Positions 34,855-44,338 of a stretch of DNA of 64,000 nucleotides are shown here, piece after piece; the stretch's first letter is position 1, and the number at the start of each line of letters is the position of its first letter. The stretch comes from Rhodococcus sp. NBC_00297 (lineage in GTDB: Bacteria > Actinomycetota > Actinomycetes > Mycobacteriales > Mycobacteriaceae), in the NCBI RefSeq assembly GCF_036173065.1, contig NZ_CP108041.1, positions 1,426,001-1,490,000 of the forward strand, given 5' to 3'. The notes below the pieces were generated by a model. That model did not search any database. It was not told the DNA's origin and saw nothing but the letters and a program-made list of their open reading frames with translations. Position numbers and translations under genes: made by a program.

Positions 34855-35615
34855 TTCTCAAAGGTCCGACCAGTGCATGTCGATCGCGGGTCACCATTCG
34901 CCGGCGACCTCGACCGGCCCCCGGCGAACTCGCTGCGTGGTGACGACTGTCCCGGTGTCGCGGGAGGGTCGCGGCGCGTCCCACTGGGGGATCCGTACGG
35001 GCCCGCACATCAGATCGGAGGCGGCGTGCGGGCAGGGCCGGAGGGCCGCCATTCCTCTCGTCCGGTGACTTCACAGGTGGCACACGAGCACGCCTCCGGC
35101 ATTCCCCCGAACTGAGCGAGTCGACGATCTTCGTGCAATCGGGCATGAGGCTCAGGAGTGGTCGTGACCCGGCGCATTGCCTGGCGCGGGTGCCTGCTTC
35201 ACTGCTGACATGCTGAACGAGTCGGGGCCGGCCGAATATGTCGCCCCGGTCCTCGGCGGCGAGGTCGCCGCGACGCTGCCCGGGAATGGGCATCGTGAGC
35301 AGGGCCGCATCGTCGGTGCTACTCGGAGGGTGTCGGTTCCCGAGCCGTCCTCGGCAATCACCACGCGTGTCCCCACCGTCCCGGTGCGTAGCCGGTTCCG
35401 TCGTGCCGCTTCCGGCGTGACGGGACGTCATGCCTACGGCGAGCATGGCCAGCAGAATTTGTGCTTGTCACCCTTTCAGGGGTGGTGCATCCGTTCTGCG
35501 AATGGGGGGTACCACGTCCTCATCTCTCAGACCCGACACGATGCGCCACCGGCTGCAGTCCACGTGTGCTCGTTCCGCCCGCCGGTGCGGCGTCGTGTGC
35601 GAGCAAGCGTTCCCG
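34855..35615. other. Long non-coding or unassigned stretch
   Basis: About 760 bases lie between the hydrolase stop and my start for the EAL gene. Open frames exist on both strands (for example 34679-35446 minus and 35177-35623 plus), but their translations show no recognisable domain and conflicting codon bias. The right end contains CACCC, six bases, GGGTG as a small hairpin before the EAL gene. I see no RNA gene. Confidence 0.4.
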
Positions 35616-36386
35616 GTGACTGATTTCGACGGGGACGGAAGCCGCTCCGGCCGCGCCCAGCAGCGGCCGGTCACCGCTGATGACATCTGCGACCTTGTAC
35701 GTCGCGGCGGACCCACCATGGTGTTCCAACCCATCGTCGACGCCGCAGACCTGAACGTCGTCGGCTACGAAGCGCTCTCGCGGTTCCCCACGGGAACCGC
35801 GTGCCCCGCGGAGTGGTTCGACAGCGCAGCGCAGAGCGGACTGTCCGGGGCACTCGAAGGCGCCGCGGTGCTCTCCGCTCTGAACGAAGCGGCATCGTTC
35901 CCGCCGGGAATGTTCCTCGCGGTGAACCTCTCCCCCGCCGCGCTCACCGACGACCCTCTGCTCGCCGAGCCGCTGCGCCACGCCGCCCGACATCGCCGCA
36001 TCATCCTCGAGGTCTCCGAACGCACCCACATCCACGAGATCGACACCGTCCTCACACGGGTCAACGACCTACGCGGCGCCGGTGTGGTCATCGCCCTCGA
36101 CGACGTCGGCGCCGGGCAGTCCGGGCTCCGGCAGGTGATCACCGTCCGACCCGAGATGATCAAGATCGACGCGTTCGTCACCCACGACATCGACACCGAT
36201 CCTTTGCGTGCAGCCATCGCTGCCGGCACCGTGACCCTTGCCGAGCAATTCGGCATGACCGTGGTGTTCGAGGGCGTCGAGTCCGATGCCGAACTGCGCA
36301 CCGTCCGCCGTCTCGGCGCCCATCTCCTGCAGGGGTATCACCTCGGGCGTCCCGCCCCCGCCGCTCACGGAACCACCCCCCTGTAG
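35616..36386 (+). CDS. Stand-alone EAL-domain cyclic di-GMP phosphodiesterase
   Basis: The EAL domain shows all main catalytic features: Y-E-A-L-S-R (the EAL signature), L-A-V-N-L-S-P (asparagine ligand), L-E-V-S-E-R, A-L-D-D-V-G-A-G (the DD pair), M-I-K-I-D (lysine) and F-E-G-V-E-S, with L-L-Q-G-Y-H-L-G-R-P at the end. It should hydrolyse cyclic di-GMP. There is no sensor or GGDEF domain, and the protein seems soluble. The start is uncertain: GTG 35616 is placed just before the domain, while the frame is open back to 35430 with other candidate codons. Confidence 0.8.
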   Translation: MTDFDGDGSRSGRAQQRPVTADDICDLVRRGGPTMVFQPIVDAADLNVVGYEALSRFPTGTACPAEWFDSAAQSGLSGALEGAAVLSALNEAASFPPGMFLAVNLSPAALTDDPLLAEPLRHAARHRRIILEVSERTHIHEIDTVLTRVNDLRGAGVVIALDDVGAGQSGLRQVITVRPEMIKIDAFVTHDIDTDPLRAAIAAGTVTLAEQFGMTVVFEGVESDAELRTVRRLGAHLLQGYHLGRPAPAAHGTTPL

Positions 36387-36572
36387 TGAACATTCTCGCC
36401 GCACCGAAGCCTCTGCGACCCTGGGGTCAGCTGACGATCGGCGTCACTGCAGTCGGGTCGCCCGCGGGTGATCGCACACGTCGTCGGTCAGCTCCCTGGC
36501 GGAGGTCGGACAGCTGACAGTCTGCTCGACTTTCGGACGTTTCGACTTGTCTCGACCGGGTAGCACCGGGCG

Positions 36573-37656
36573 ATGACCGACCACGACCCACACCGAAAAG
36601 GACCCACCCGCCCAGCGGGAGACGGTGTCTCGGTACTGCTCATCGCCGACCCCGGCAAACCCGCAGACCTCGCCGAGCACCTCTCGGACCACCTACCCCG
36701 ACGCCTCCCCGAACGAGGATCACCGCCCCGCCGATGGACCACCACCGTGCGCCGACAACCCCTCGTCTCCGACGAACACGCCTCACTCGACGACGTGATC
36801 GACACCGTCGACACCGACTCCGACCACGAAGACATCGTCGTCTACCTCACCGACCTCCCCCGCCGCGACAACACCGTCCCCGTCCTCGGCGAGGTCAGCG
36901 CCGATCACCCAGTTCGCACTGATCTCCATCGCCGCCGTCGGCGGCATCGACCTCACTCGACGCGTCACCACCGTCGTCGAACTCGCCCTCGCACGCATCC
37001 TCGGCGAACCCGAACTCGCACCGACGAGCGCCGCGAAACGATTCCCCTCCGAACAGCACGAAACCGGCACCCGGTACCTCGCACCGAAGGGACTACGCAC
37101 GCTCCGACTGGTCTCCGGAATGGTGCGAGCCAACCGGCCCTGGCGGCTGGTCACCGGCCTGTCCAAAGTGCTCGTCGGCGCCTTCGCCACCGGCGCATTC
37201 GCATTGTCCACCAGCACCATCTGGTCGTTCGCCGACACCATGGGCGGATGGCGCCTCTTTGCGGCGACGATCCTGTCGACCGTGGCGCTCATCCTCTGGC
37301 TCGTCATCGACCACGAACTGTGGGAACGGCCCGAATCCGACGAGGAACGCGAACGCTCCAGGCTGTACAACACCGCGACCGTCATCACCCTGACCATCGG
37401 CGTCGCCGTCCTCCACATCGCCCTGTTCGGTCTGCTGCTCTTCACCACCTGGCTCTCCCTCCGAGCGCACGTCCTCTCCTCGACCCTCGGGCACAACGCG
37501 ACCACCGCCGACTACCTCGAACTCAGCTGGCTCCTCGCCTCCATCGCCACCATCGGCGGCGCCCTCGGATCCGGCCTCGAAGACGACGACGCAGTCAAGG
37601 AAGCCGCCTACGGAACCAGACAACGACAACGCCACGACAACATGCAGAAAGAGTGA
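36573..37656 (+). pseudogene. Conserved membrane protein, frameshifted
   Basis: Frame one from ATG 36573 encodes V-S-V-L-L-I-A-D-P-G-K-P-A and V-V-Y-L-T-D-L-P-R-R-D-N up to G-E-V-S-A, features of a conserved actinobacterial protein family of unknown function. The continuation F-A-L-I-S-I-A-A-V-G-G lies in another frame from about 36904, and this second frame runs through several membrane helices (T-I-W-S-F-A-D, then T-I-G-V-A-V-L-H-I-A-L-F-G-L) to the stop at 37656. Frame one beyond 36903 becomes arginine- and histidine-rich, a typical shadow. One extra base, or two missing ones, near 36903 explains this, as a real mutation or a sequencing error. A caller might report 37120-37656 as a separate 178-residue protein. 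Confidence 0.7.
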
Positions 37657-38024
37657 AGAGGTGAGAATCCCGAAGCGAGCGGTGCACTGTGCGGGGCGCA
37701 GTCAGCACGCTCCACGCCTCCGACGTCGACGTGAAGCGAGCGGTGTCCGTCCATAGCAGTTCCGGAGGTCCACCGACCGTCGTGGATAATCCTGCGCCCT
37801 TGACCACCCACGCCCACCTACAACCAAGCCACCGCAACAATCGGACGGGGGTATCTACAAGGCTCACGACAACGACGTGGTGGTCCACACTCACGACTGG
37901 GCCGAGTTCACGCGGATGGCGTATGGCACCACCGGCGCGCCGAAACCCCGGCCAACCGCGGAAAGGCTCGATCTCCAAGTGCTGGCCCCTTCTCGCCATC
38001 ATCGGTCGCGGCGACTCGCGAATC
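37657..38024. other. Gene-poor stretch with a short direct repeat
   Basis: These 368 bases hold no gene I can support. GAAGCGAGCGGTG occurs twice (near 37672 and 37733). One plus-strand frame reads D-N-D-V-V-V-H-T-H-D-W-A-E-F near 37870, which may be a remnant of a small coding domain but has no start or supporting context. Confidence 0.4.
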
Positions 38025-38561
38025 TCAGGGTCCCGGGTCTTCAGGACTACAGGGCTTCAGGGACACCCAGGTGTCGATCCAGAACCGCGCCTCGCCTTCA
38101 TGGTTCACCCCGTCGGGTACACCGCCGTTGCGTTCTACGACCTTCAGCGAGGCAACATTGTCGGGAGCCACGGTCAGCAATGCGCGGGTGATGCCCATTC
38201 GGGAGCATCGACCCAGTGCGGCTCGCAGCATGCGTGTGGCGTGCCCACGCCGCTGCCACGGATACACGACGTGACAGCCGATGTGGCCGCCACCCTCGTC
38301 GTCGGTCAGACGGTGTCGCAGCACGAGCGAGCCGAGGTAGAACTCACCCGATGTGTACCACCACCCCTGGGAAGGGACACCCCATCGATCGCGCACTCCT
38401 ACCCGCTCGGCCACGTGCGTATCGAAGTCGGGGCTCGCCGCCCGCAACCAGTCCGTGCTCCGCCCACGATGCAGCATGTCAGCCAGCTCGCCCACGAGGT
38501 ACGACGTCCTCACCTCCGTGCGAGGGTCCGACAACACAGGCGGAGTAGGAAGTTCGATCAC
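38025..38561 (-). CDS. GNAT-family N-acetyltransferase
   Basis: The 178-residue protein has the acetyl-CoA pyrophosphate loop in Y-P-W-Q-R-R-G-H-A-T (Q/R-x-x-G-x-A/G pattern) after strand 4 (H-I-G-C-H-V-V-Y). N-V-A-S-L-K-V-V-E-R-N-G-G follows, the helix and turn typical of RimJ/RimL- and YkkB-like members. W-W-Y-T-S-G-E-F-Y-L-G-S-L-V-L-R-H is the early strand pair. It may acetylate a small molecule or peptide; the substrate is unknown. The gene stands alone between gene-poor regions. Confidence 0.85.
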   Translation of the reverse strand: MIELPTPPVLSDPRTEVRTSYLVGELADMLHRGRSTDWLRAASPDFDTHVAERVGVRDRWGVPSQGWWYTSGEFYLGSLVLRHRLTDDEGGGHIGCHVVYPWQRRGHATRMLRAALGRCSRMGITRALLTVAPDNVASLKVVERNGGVPDGVNHEGEARFWIDTWVSLKPCSPEDPGP

Positions 38562-38930
38562 CGCTCTGACGGTACCGATACGACAGCGATAGCTCTCTGG
38601 AAATGAGAAGCGCCATGACGGAGCACCGAGGCTCCATCTCCTGCGGTGAGAGCTGTCAGGCTGGGAATACCCCGTGTGAACTGCTGTCTCACAAGGGTTC
38701 AGGCATCTCGAACGTGCGCAGAATGAACACTGTGGTCACGATCCATGAAACCTCCCCAGCCCGGGTCGAACGGGAGTGTCACGTTCGCCGCCGGATTCCA
38801 CACGCGCACACGGCCGCTCACCCCTGAAATTTCCTGCCGTTCACCACACGTTTCTCCGGCTGCCGTGGAGAACCACCCGGTGAACGGACAGATCTCGAAC
38901 CGGATCTGGACGTGCATCGAGTGTGGCCGC
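38562..38930. other. Intergenic stretch upstream of the GNAT gene
   Basis: These 369 bases contain the GNAT promoter and the 3' flank of the NmrA-like gene. A small hairpin (GGAGC, six bases, GCTCC) lies near 38620. No ORF with homology and no RNA gene was recognised. Confidence 0.4.
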
Positions 38931-39839
38931 TCAGCGCCCCGAGCTCGACGTAAGCCTGTGACCGAGTCGCAGGGTGGCGTCCTCGGCGGTCGGGGCGGGT
39001 CCGAACAGTTCGGTCTGGCGGGTGATGTCGGCGACGTAGTTGCCGGCGTCGAACCAGCTGAACATCGCGGCCATGTCCTTGATGATCGGGACGAAGCGGC
39101 TGGTGACCGTGCCGGCCGCGCGGACCAGCGGTGCCGGGATCGCTCGTACCGAGATGTCCTGTCCGATGGCGTCACTCAGGAGGCGCGCGGCTTCTCGGGC
39201 ACCGACGGGCCGGTCCCATCCGACGTCGATGCGTTCGCCGACCTCGGTGTCCGCGTCGACTGCTGCCGCAAGGTAGCGGGCGAGGTCCGCGATCAACACG
39301 AATGTCAGTGGAGTGTTTGCGTTGCCGACCCACAGAAAGCGGCCCTTGCTGATCGGGTCACCACCCATGGTGGCGATCTGATCGAGGAATGCACCAGGGC
39401 GCAGCGCGACGAACGGCACCCCCAGACTTTCCAGACGGTCCTCCGCCAACTTCTTGTGCCAGAAGTGCGGCACGTCGGGAGTGCGGTCGCTGGTGAGAAT
39501 GCTGGTCAGGACGAACTTTCGGATGCCGCTGCGGTGCGCGGCCTCGGCCAGATTGGCGTTGCCGATCGTGTCGATGTCGTCAGCGTTCTTACCGCCTCGG
39601 GTGTAGCCGGCTGCAGTGGTGATGACGGCGTCGGCGCCGGTCATCGCCGTCACCAGGGAGTCGACGTCGAGCATGTCGCCGCGGGCGATCTCCACGCCGA
39701 GACTTTCGAGCGTGCCGGCATCGGTGGTGGGTCGGACCAATGCGCGAACGGGTTTGCCGATGTCGAGCAGCGCATCGACGACCTGTCCGCCGAGGTTTCC
39801 GGTCGCGCCGACGACGAGGACAGGTGCGGTGGTGGTCAT
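38931..39839 (-). CDS. NmrA-like NAD(P)-binding oxidoreductase
   Basis: The 302-residue protein begins with V-L-V-V-G-A-T-G-N-L-G-G-Q-V and continues with V-E-I-A-R-G-D-M-L-D and R-P-G-A-F-L-D-Q-I, the marks of NmrA-type atypical SDRs. The ATG at 39839 overlaps the stop of the MarR gene by 4 bases (ATGA), which fixes the start. It is the last gene of a leftward operon with MarR, a quinone-oxidoreductase-like protein and a hydrolase, and may be a redox sensor or quinone reductase. Confidence 0.85.
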   Translation of the reverse strand: MTTTAPVLVVGATGNLGGQVVDALLDIGKPVRALVRPTTDAGTLESLGVEIARGDMLDVDSLVTAMTGADAVITTAAGYTRGGKNADDIDTIGNANLAEAAHRSGIRKFVLTSILTSDRTPDVPHFWHKKLAEDRLESLGVPFVALRPGAFLDQIATMGGDPISKGRFLWVGNANTPLTFVLIADLARYLAAAVDADTEVGERIDVGWDRPVGAREAARLLSDAIGQDISVRAIPAPLVRAAGTVTSRFVPIIKDMAAMFSWFDAGNYVADITRQTELFGPAPTAEDATLRLGHRLTSSSGR

Positions 39840-40327
39840 GGTGTGCCTCTTTCGTCCGGGCCGTCCGGTGTCGTCCGGCCTCGGATGGAGTCGATGATGG
39901 TGTGGGCCGCGGTCAGGAGTGACGCAGCCTGCTGGGTGGTGAGGTCGCGTGTGGTGACGGATTCGAGCTCGCGCCACATGGCGGCGATGGGTTCTCGCAT
40001 CGCCTCACCCTTGGAAGTCAGGTGTGCGACCGAGACTCGCCGGTCGTGTTCGGCCGGTTCTCGAACGATGAGGCCGGTGTCCTGCATGCGCCGCAATGCT
40101 TTCGACATCGTGGAGTGGTCGACGCCCACACTGGCGACGAGTTCGGACTGCGTCTGCCCGTCGCGGTGATGCAGGTGCATGAGTATCAATTCCTGGCCCG
40201 GGTGGAGCTCGAGGCCGCGCAGCAGAGTCGAGGCGTAACCGCGGTGGGCGCGCGCGAGTTCGAAGATCGTGTAACTCACCTGTCCGCCGTTGAAGGATGC
40301 GGGAAACGGTGATGCGGATTCGGGCAT
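39836..40327 (-). CDS. MarR-family transcriptional regulator
   Basis: The 163-residue protein has the MarR winged helix: T-Q-S-E-L-V-A-S-V-G-V-D-H-S-T-M-S-K-A-L as recognition region and the wing D-R-R-V-S-V-A-H-L-T. MarR dimers bind 16-20-bp palindromes and release them on binding a phenolic or oxidising ligand. Its gene lies between the oxidoreductase and the NmrA-like gene, coupled to the latter. The twin palindromes at 42365-42414 in front of the operon are the probable sites. Confidence 0.87.
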   Translation of the reverse strand: MPESASPFPASFNGGQVSYTIFELARAHRGYASTLLRGLELHPGQELILMHLHHRDGQTQSELVASVGVDHSTMSKALRRMQDTGLIVREPAEHDRRVSVAHLTSKGEAMREPIAAMWRELESVTTRDLTTQQAASLLTAAHTIIDSIRGRTTPDGPDERGTP

Positions 40328-40369
40328 GTCACCATTCTGTCGGTGCTGTCGAGCGGGGTCGTCGACGCG

Positions 40370-41275
40370 TCAATCGACGGACAGGACGATCTTGCCGCGC
40401 ACATGACCGGAGTCGCTGAGATCCTGGGCTGCGGCCGCGTGTGCAAGAGGAAACGTCGTGACGGTCGTGGCCACTGTTCCGGCGGCCACGGCGTGCGCCA
40501 ACTCATCGAGCAGGCCGGTCGACCGTTCGGCGGGAGTGGCGGAGAAGGCGACCCCCAGTTGGTGGGCACGGAAGTCCGCAATGGTGGTGATGCGGTCCGT
40601 TCCTCCGCGCAGGGTGATCGAGTCCTCGAGCGCGCCTTTCCCGGCGATGTCGAAGATCGCATCGACACCCTCGGGAGCGAGTGCGCGGACTCTCTCGACG
40701 AGCCCCTCCCCGTACGTGGTGGGTGTCGCGCCGAGGGAGGACAGGTAGTCATGATTCCCTGGTCCCGCGGTGGCGATGACACGCGCACCGCGCGCAACGG
40801 CGAGCTGCACGGCGATGGTTCCCACAGCTCCGGCCGCGCCGTGCAGCAGCACGGTGTCGCCGTCGACGACGGTGAGCTGATCGAGCACTCGCTGTGCGGT
40901 AGCGCCGGCTACAGGCAGGGCAACGGCGTCATCCCAGCCGAGCCCAGTCGGTTTGATCGCGACGGTCGTGGCGAGGGCGTACTCGGCGTAGCTCCCGGTG
41001 TCGGACCAGCCGAATACCTCGTCGCCCACCGAGACGCCGTGGGTCTCGTCGCCGACGGCGTCGACGACACCCGCCACCTCGGCGCCGGGAACGGCCGGTA
41101 GCTGGGTGGGGAAGACCGCGTTCATTGCACCCGAACGAATTTTTCCGTCCAGCGCGTTGACCCCCGCGACGCGGACACGGACGCGGACCTGGCCGGGCCC
41201 GGGCTGCGGTGGGTCGACGTCGACGAGGTGCAGTTCCGACGTCGAGCCGAACTGGTCGAAACGAATGGCTTTCAT
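40370..41275 (-). CDS. NADP-dependent oxidoreductase, quinone oxidoreductase-like (MDR)
   Basis: The 301-residue medium-chain reductase starts at ATG 41275 behind AGGAGA. It has P-A-V-P-G-A-E-V-A-G-V-V in the catalytic domain and the nucleotide site V-L-L-H-G-A-A-G-A-V-G (residues about 142-152). It lacks the zinc-ligand cysteines of alcohol dehydrogenases, so it fits the zinc-free quinone oxidoreductases and enoyl reductases. It sits between a hydrolase gene (53 bases upstream) and MarR (42 bases downstream) in one operon. Confidence 0.88.
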   Translation of the reverse strand: MKAIRFDQFGSTSELHLVDVDPPQPGPGQVRVRVRVAGVNALDGKIRSGAMNAVFPTQLPAVPGAEVAGVVDAVGDETHGVSVGDEVFGWSDTGSYAEYALATTVAIKPTGLGWDDAVALPVAGATAQRVLDQLTVVDGDTVLLHGAAGAVGTIAVQLAVARGARVIATAGPGNHDYLSSLGATPTTYGEGLVERVRALAPEGVDAIFDIAGKGALEDSITLRGGTDRITTIADFRAHQLGVAFSATPAERSTGLLDELAHAVAAGTVATTVTTFPLAHAAAAQDLSDSGHVRGKIVLSVD

Positions 41276-41328
41276 GGTGTCTCCTGATTCTTTTTTTGCG
41301 AGAAAGTTGGATCGGTCGTGCTCTGTTG

Positions 41329-42303
41329 TCAGACAGCGGAACCGGGTTGCGGTGCGCGGTAACGCGCCGTGTACTCGACGAACCGATCCAGGAACCACGC
41401 CTTGGCCTCCTTCGCCGGGCGGGTCCACGGTGCGGCCGCGTCGAACCCGTGCCATGCACCGGGGACGACACGGAACTCGGTGGGAACCCCCGCCGCGTTC
41501 AGCGCGTCGACGTAGGCGCTCGTCTCGTCGTGGAAGGCCTCGATACTCCCGACGAACGTGATCGTCGGCGGGAGACCCGACAGGTCGGTCGCTCGTGCGG
41601 GTGCCGCGTACGCCGGCACGTCGCCCCCCTCGAGTTCACCGAGGTAAAGACGCCACGCGTTGCAGTTGGTCACGCTGTTCCACACCGGGGCGGTGTTGTC
41701 GGTCGACGACGGGGTCGGTCGGTCGTCGATCATGGGGTAGATCGGGCACTGGAAGGCGATGTTCACCTCGCCGCGGTCGCGAGCGAGCAGGGACAGCGCA
41801 GCGGTGAGGCCGCCACCCGCGCTGACACCACCTACGACGATGCGGTCGTCGGCGGCACCGAGTCGTACGGCGTTGTCGCGCAACCACACCAGCGCGGTGT
41901 AGCAGTCGTCGAGCGCGGCCGGATACGGCGCCTGTGAGCTGCGCCGGTAGTCCGGGCTGACCACCACGGCGCCGGTGGCGTCGATCATGGGACGCACCGA
42001 GACGGCCTCACCGTCGGGCGAACCGAACGCGTAGCCGCCGCCGTGAATCCAGAGCAGCGCCGGAGCATCGGGGACCGGCGTGAGCGGCGCCATCACGATC
42101 AGCCGCAGATCGGTTCCGTCCGGACGAGTCGCGGTGACCTCGTAGCGACGAATCCCCCTGGCAGGAAGGTACTTCAGCAGTTTCAACGCGGTGGGGTCGC
42201 CCTTGCGCAGACTAATCACTGTCTGGGTGCCCCCCATGAGTCGGTCGACGATCCGGCCCGGCAGGCGCAACGATGGATCGATCATGTCTTTGGTCACACG
42301 CAC
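41329..42303 (-). CDS. HSL-family alpha/beta hydrolase
   Basis: The 324-residue protein has W-I-H-G-G-G-Y-A-F (oxyanion hole), G-V-S-A-G-G-G (nucleophile elbow with serine), an aspartate/glutamate region and W-H-G-F-D with the catalytic histidine. It is the first gene of a four-gene operon with oxidoreductase, MarR and NmrA-like genes, and starts 60 bases from twin operator-like palindromes. Its substrate may be an ester of the compound sensed by MarR. It is about 10 residues longer than the hydrolase at 11517 and shares its main motifs. Confidence 0.88.
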   Translation of the reverse strand: MRVTKDMIDPSLRLPGRIVDRLMGGTQTVISLRKGDPTALKLLKYLPARGIRRYEVTATRPDGTDLRLIVMAPLTPVPDAPALLWIHGGGYAFGSPDGEAVSVRPMIDATGAVVVSPDYRRSSQAPYPAALDDCYTALVWLRDNAVRLGAADDRIVVGGVSAGGGLTAALSLLARDRGEVNIAFQCPIYPMIDDRPTPSSTDNTAPVWNSVTNCNAWRLYLGELEGGDVPAYAAPARATDLSGLPPTITFVGSIEAFHDETSAYVDALNAAGVPTEFRVVPGAWHGFDAAAPWTRPAKEAKAWFLDRFVEYTARYRAPQPGSAV

Positions 42304-42364
42304 GGCAGGCTCTTTTCGTCGATGGTGATGACGACCATCGGTTGCCCGTGGCTCGTCAACGATT

Positions 42365-42414
42365 TACTTGGCTAGCCACGTACTCTACACACGTATGTGT
42401 GGCCGGCCAAGTAA
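42365..42414. promoter_or_regulatory. Twin palindromic operators ahead of the MarR operon
   Basis: Site one (42365-42382) is TACTTGGCTAGCCACGTA, an 18-bp near-perfect palindrome. Site two (42399-42414) reads GTGGCCGGCCAAGTAA, which on the other strand is TTACTTGGCCGGCCAC. The two differ at two central bases and their centres are 31 bases apart, about three helical turns, so two dimers would bind on the same face. The sites lie 62 bases before the hydrolase start and match the size expected for MarR. Confidence 0.65.
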
Positions 42415-42623
42415 TGTCGAATATCGAGCCCCTCGGACGCCCCGAACGCGTGGTGCCAGCCCTCCAGACGACGCGACGGGCCTCGGGCGAACACGTGTCG
42501 AGGAGTACCGTGCGTACGTCGTGACGCACGACGATCCACACCGTCCGAAGGGAGACAGGACATGACGCGCCGCCACCCACCGACGGAAGTACGCGGTCTG
42601 CTCCGTACGGATCCGGCGTACCG

Positions 42624-42980
42624 GTGACACTGTCAGGTGCGCAGGTGCAGCAGATTGCCCGCGACACCGCGGCGACACTCGACGATGTCAGCCGCGGACA
42701 TCCGTTCACTCCGCATCTGGATGTCTGGAAGGTGGGCGACAAGGTGTTCCTCATCGTGACCGACGGCGACCCGAATCTGCAGATCATCACCGTGAAGGTG
42801 GACCCGCATCACGCTGTCGCACTGCGACATGACCACGACTCGATCACGGCCGGGCGCTATCTCGACAAGCGGCACTGGACCTCGGTCGGTCCAGGCCGGG
42901 GCGTGACGAAGCGGCTCGTCGAGGATCTGGTGTACGGCTCTCACGAGCTTGCAGCCGGCCACCGGTCGGGGTCTGCATGA
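42624..42980 (+). CDS. MmcQ/YjbR-family protein
   Basis: The 118-residue protein has the YjbR fold (DUF419): D-V-W-K-V-G-D-K-V-F-L-I-V and later I-T-V-K-V-D-P, with R-Y-L-D-K-R-H-W-T-S-V as a family mark. Members are thought to bind DNA but their role is unproven. GTG 42624 is used. Its stop overlaps the ATG of rarA (ATGA at 42977), so the two are coupled, which hints at a link with DNA maintenance. Confidence 0.85.
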   Translation: MTLSGAQVQQIARDTAATLDDVSRGHPFTPHLDVWKVGDKVFLIVTDGDPNLQIITVKVDPHHAVALRHDHDSITAGRYLDKRHWTSVGPGRGVTKRLVEDLVYGSHELAAGHRSGSA

Positions 42981-44317
42981 CTGATACACCGTCCCTGTTC
43001 GCGGTGGACGAGGTGTCCCGGCCGCTGGCGGACCGGCTGCGTCCACCTTCGCTGACCGAGGTCGTCGGGCAGAGCCACGTACTTGCAGACGATGGTCCGA
43101 TCGGCCGCATGGTCGCGACACGACGACTCGCGTCCATGGTGCTGTGGGGCCCTCCTGGATGCGGGAAGACCACTGTCGCAAGGCTTCTCGCCGAGCAGAC
43201 CGGTCTCGCGTTCGAACCGCTGTCGGCAACGTTCTCCGGTGTCGCGGACCTCCGCAAGGTGTTCGGAGCGGCGAAGAAACGCCGCGAGGTCGGGCAGGGC
43301 ACACTCCTGTTCGTCGACGAGATCCACCGGTTCAACCGTGCCCAACAGGACTCGTTCCTTCCCTGCGTGGAAGACGGCACCGTGGTCCTCGTCGGAGCCA
43401 CCACCGAGAACCCCAGCTTCGAACTGAACGGCGCGCTGCTGTCACGCTGCCAGGTGTTCGTTCTGAAGCGTCTCGACGATCTCGCGCTCGAGCTACTCAT
43501 CGGCCGGGCAGAAGATCTGCTCGGCCAACCGCTGCCACTCGACGACGATGCCCGCCACGCGCTGATCGCCATGGCGGACGGCGATGGTCGCTACCTGCTG
43601 AACATCGTCGAGCAAGTGAATCCGCTCCCCGGCCCCGTCGACACAGCAGGGCTCGCTGCGGCCGTGCAGAAACGGGCTCCGCTCTACGACAAATCGCAGG
43701 AGGGGCATTACAACCTCATTTCCGCACTTCACAAAGCGATGCGCGGATCGGATCCGAATGCGGCACTGTATTGGCTGGCAAGGATGTTGGACGGTGGCGA
43801 GGACCCGCTCTTCATTGCTCGCAGGATCACCAGGTTCGCGAGTGAGGACGTCGGGCTCGCCGACCCGAGCGCCCTCCAGCACACCCTCGCCGCATGGGAC
43901 GCGTACGAGCGATTGGGGTCACCAGAAGGAGAACTGGCACTCGCCCAAGCCGTGGTCTATCTCGCCACAGCGCCCAAGTCGATCGCCGTCTACCGTGGCC
44001 TGAACCGGGCCACGCGTGAAGCGAGAGCGACGGGGTCGCTGATGCCGCCCGCACACATCCTCAATGCCCCCACCAAGCTCATGAAGGAGCTCGGCTACGG
44101 CGACGGCTATCGATACGACCCCGACACCGCGGACGGATTCTCCGGACAGAACTACTTCCCCGACGGCGTCGAACGAACGATCTTCTACGAACCCACAGGC
44201 AACGGCTACGAGCACGCCGTCGCTGAACGACTGCAGCACTGGCAGCGCCTTCGGCAAGCGTCCCATCCACGCCCTGATGCCGGGACAGCCCCACCACCGA
44301 CGACTGCCACCGAGTGA
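42977..44317 (+). CDS. rarA: Replication-associated recombination protein A (AAA+ ATPase)
   Basis: The 446-residue protein is RarA/MgsA: Walker A G-P-P-G-C-G-K-T at 58-65, Walker B F-V-D-E-I-H at 112-117, sensor 1 in G-A-T-T-E-N-P-S-F and the C-terminal tetramerisation region (K-S-x-A-V-Y near 340). It acts at stalled forks with the clamp loader and SSB. The length and motif order agree with the family. It overlaps the YjbR gene by 4 bases and ends 21 bases before the convergent isomerase gene. Confidence 0.95.
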   Translation: MTDTPSLFAVDEVSRPLADRLRPPSLTEVVGQSHVLADDGPIGRMVATRRLASMVLWGPPGCGKTTVARLLAEQTGLAFEPLSATFSGVADLRKVFGAAKKRREVGQGTLLFVDEIHRFNRAQQDSFLPCVEDGTVVLVGATTENPSFELNGALLSRCQVFVLKRLDDLALELLIGRAEDLLGQPLPLDDDARHALIAMADGDGRYLLNIVEQVNPLPGPVDTAGLAAAVQKRAPLYDKSQEGHYNLISALHKAMRGSDPNAALYWLARMLDGGEDPLFIARRITRFASEDVGLADPSALQHTLAAWDAYERLGSPEGELALAQAVVYLATAPKSIAVYRGLNRATREARATGSLMPPAHILNAPTKLMKELGYGDGYRYDPDTADGFSGQNYFPDGVERTIFYEPTGNGYEHAVAERLQHWQRLRQASHPRPDAGTAPPPTTATE

Positions 44318-44338
44318 TGCTCGCCTCGGTCGCCCTCG

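Noticed and set aside
34679-35446. 255-codon minus frame in the gap before the EAL gene
   Set aside because: No domain, no ribosome binding site and overlap with the end of a clear hydrolase gene.
36904-37664. Continuation of the 36573 frame as a 363-residue protein
   Set aside because: Beyond 36903 it becomes almost only arginine, histidine, threonine and proline, while the other frame has membrane helices; so a frameshift is the better reading.
37861-37925. Peptide D-N-D-V-V-V-H-T-H-D-W-A-E-F as a possible DUF397-like remnant
   Set aside because: Too short, with no start, no ribosome binding site and no neighbour to support it.
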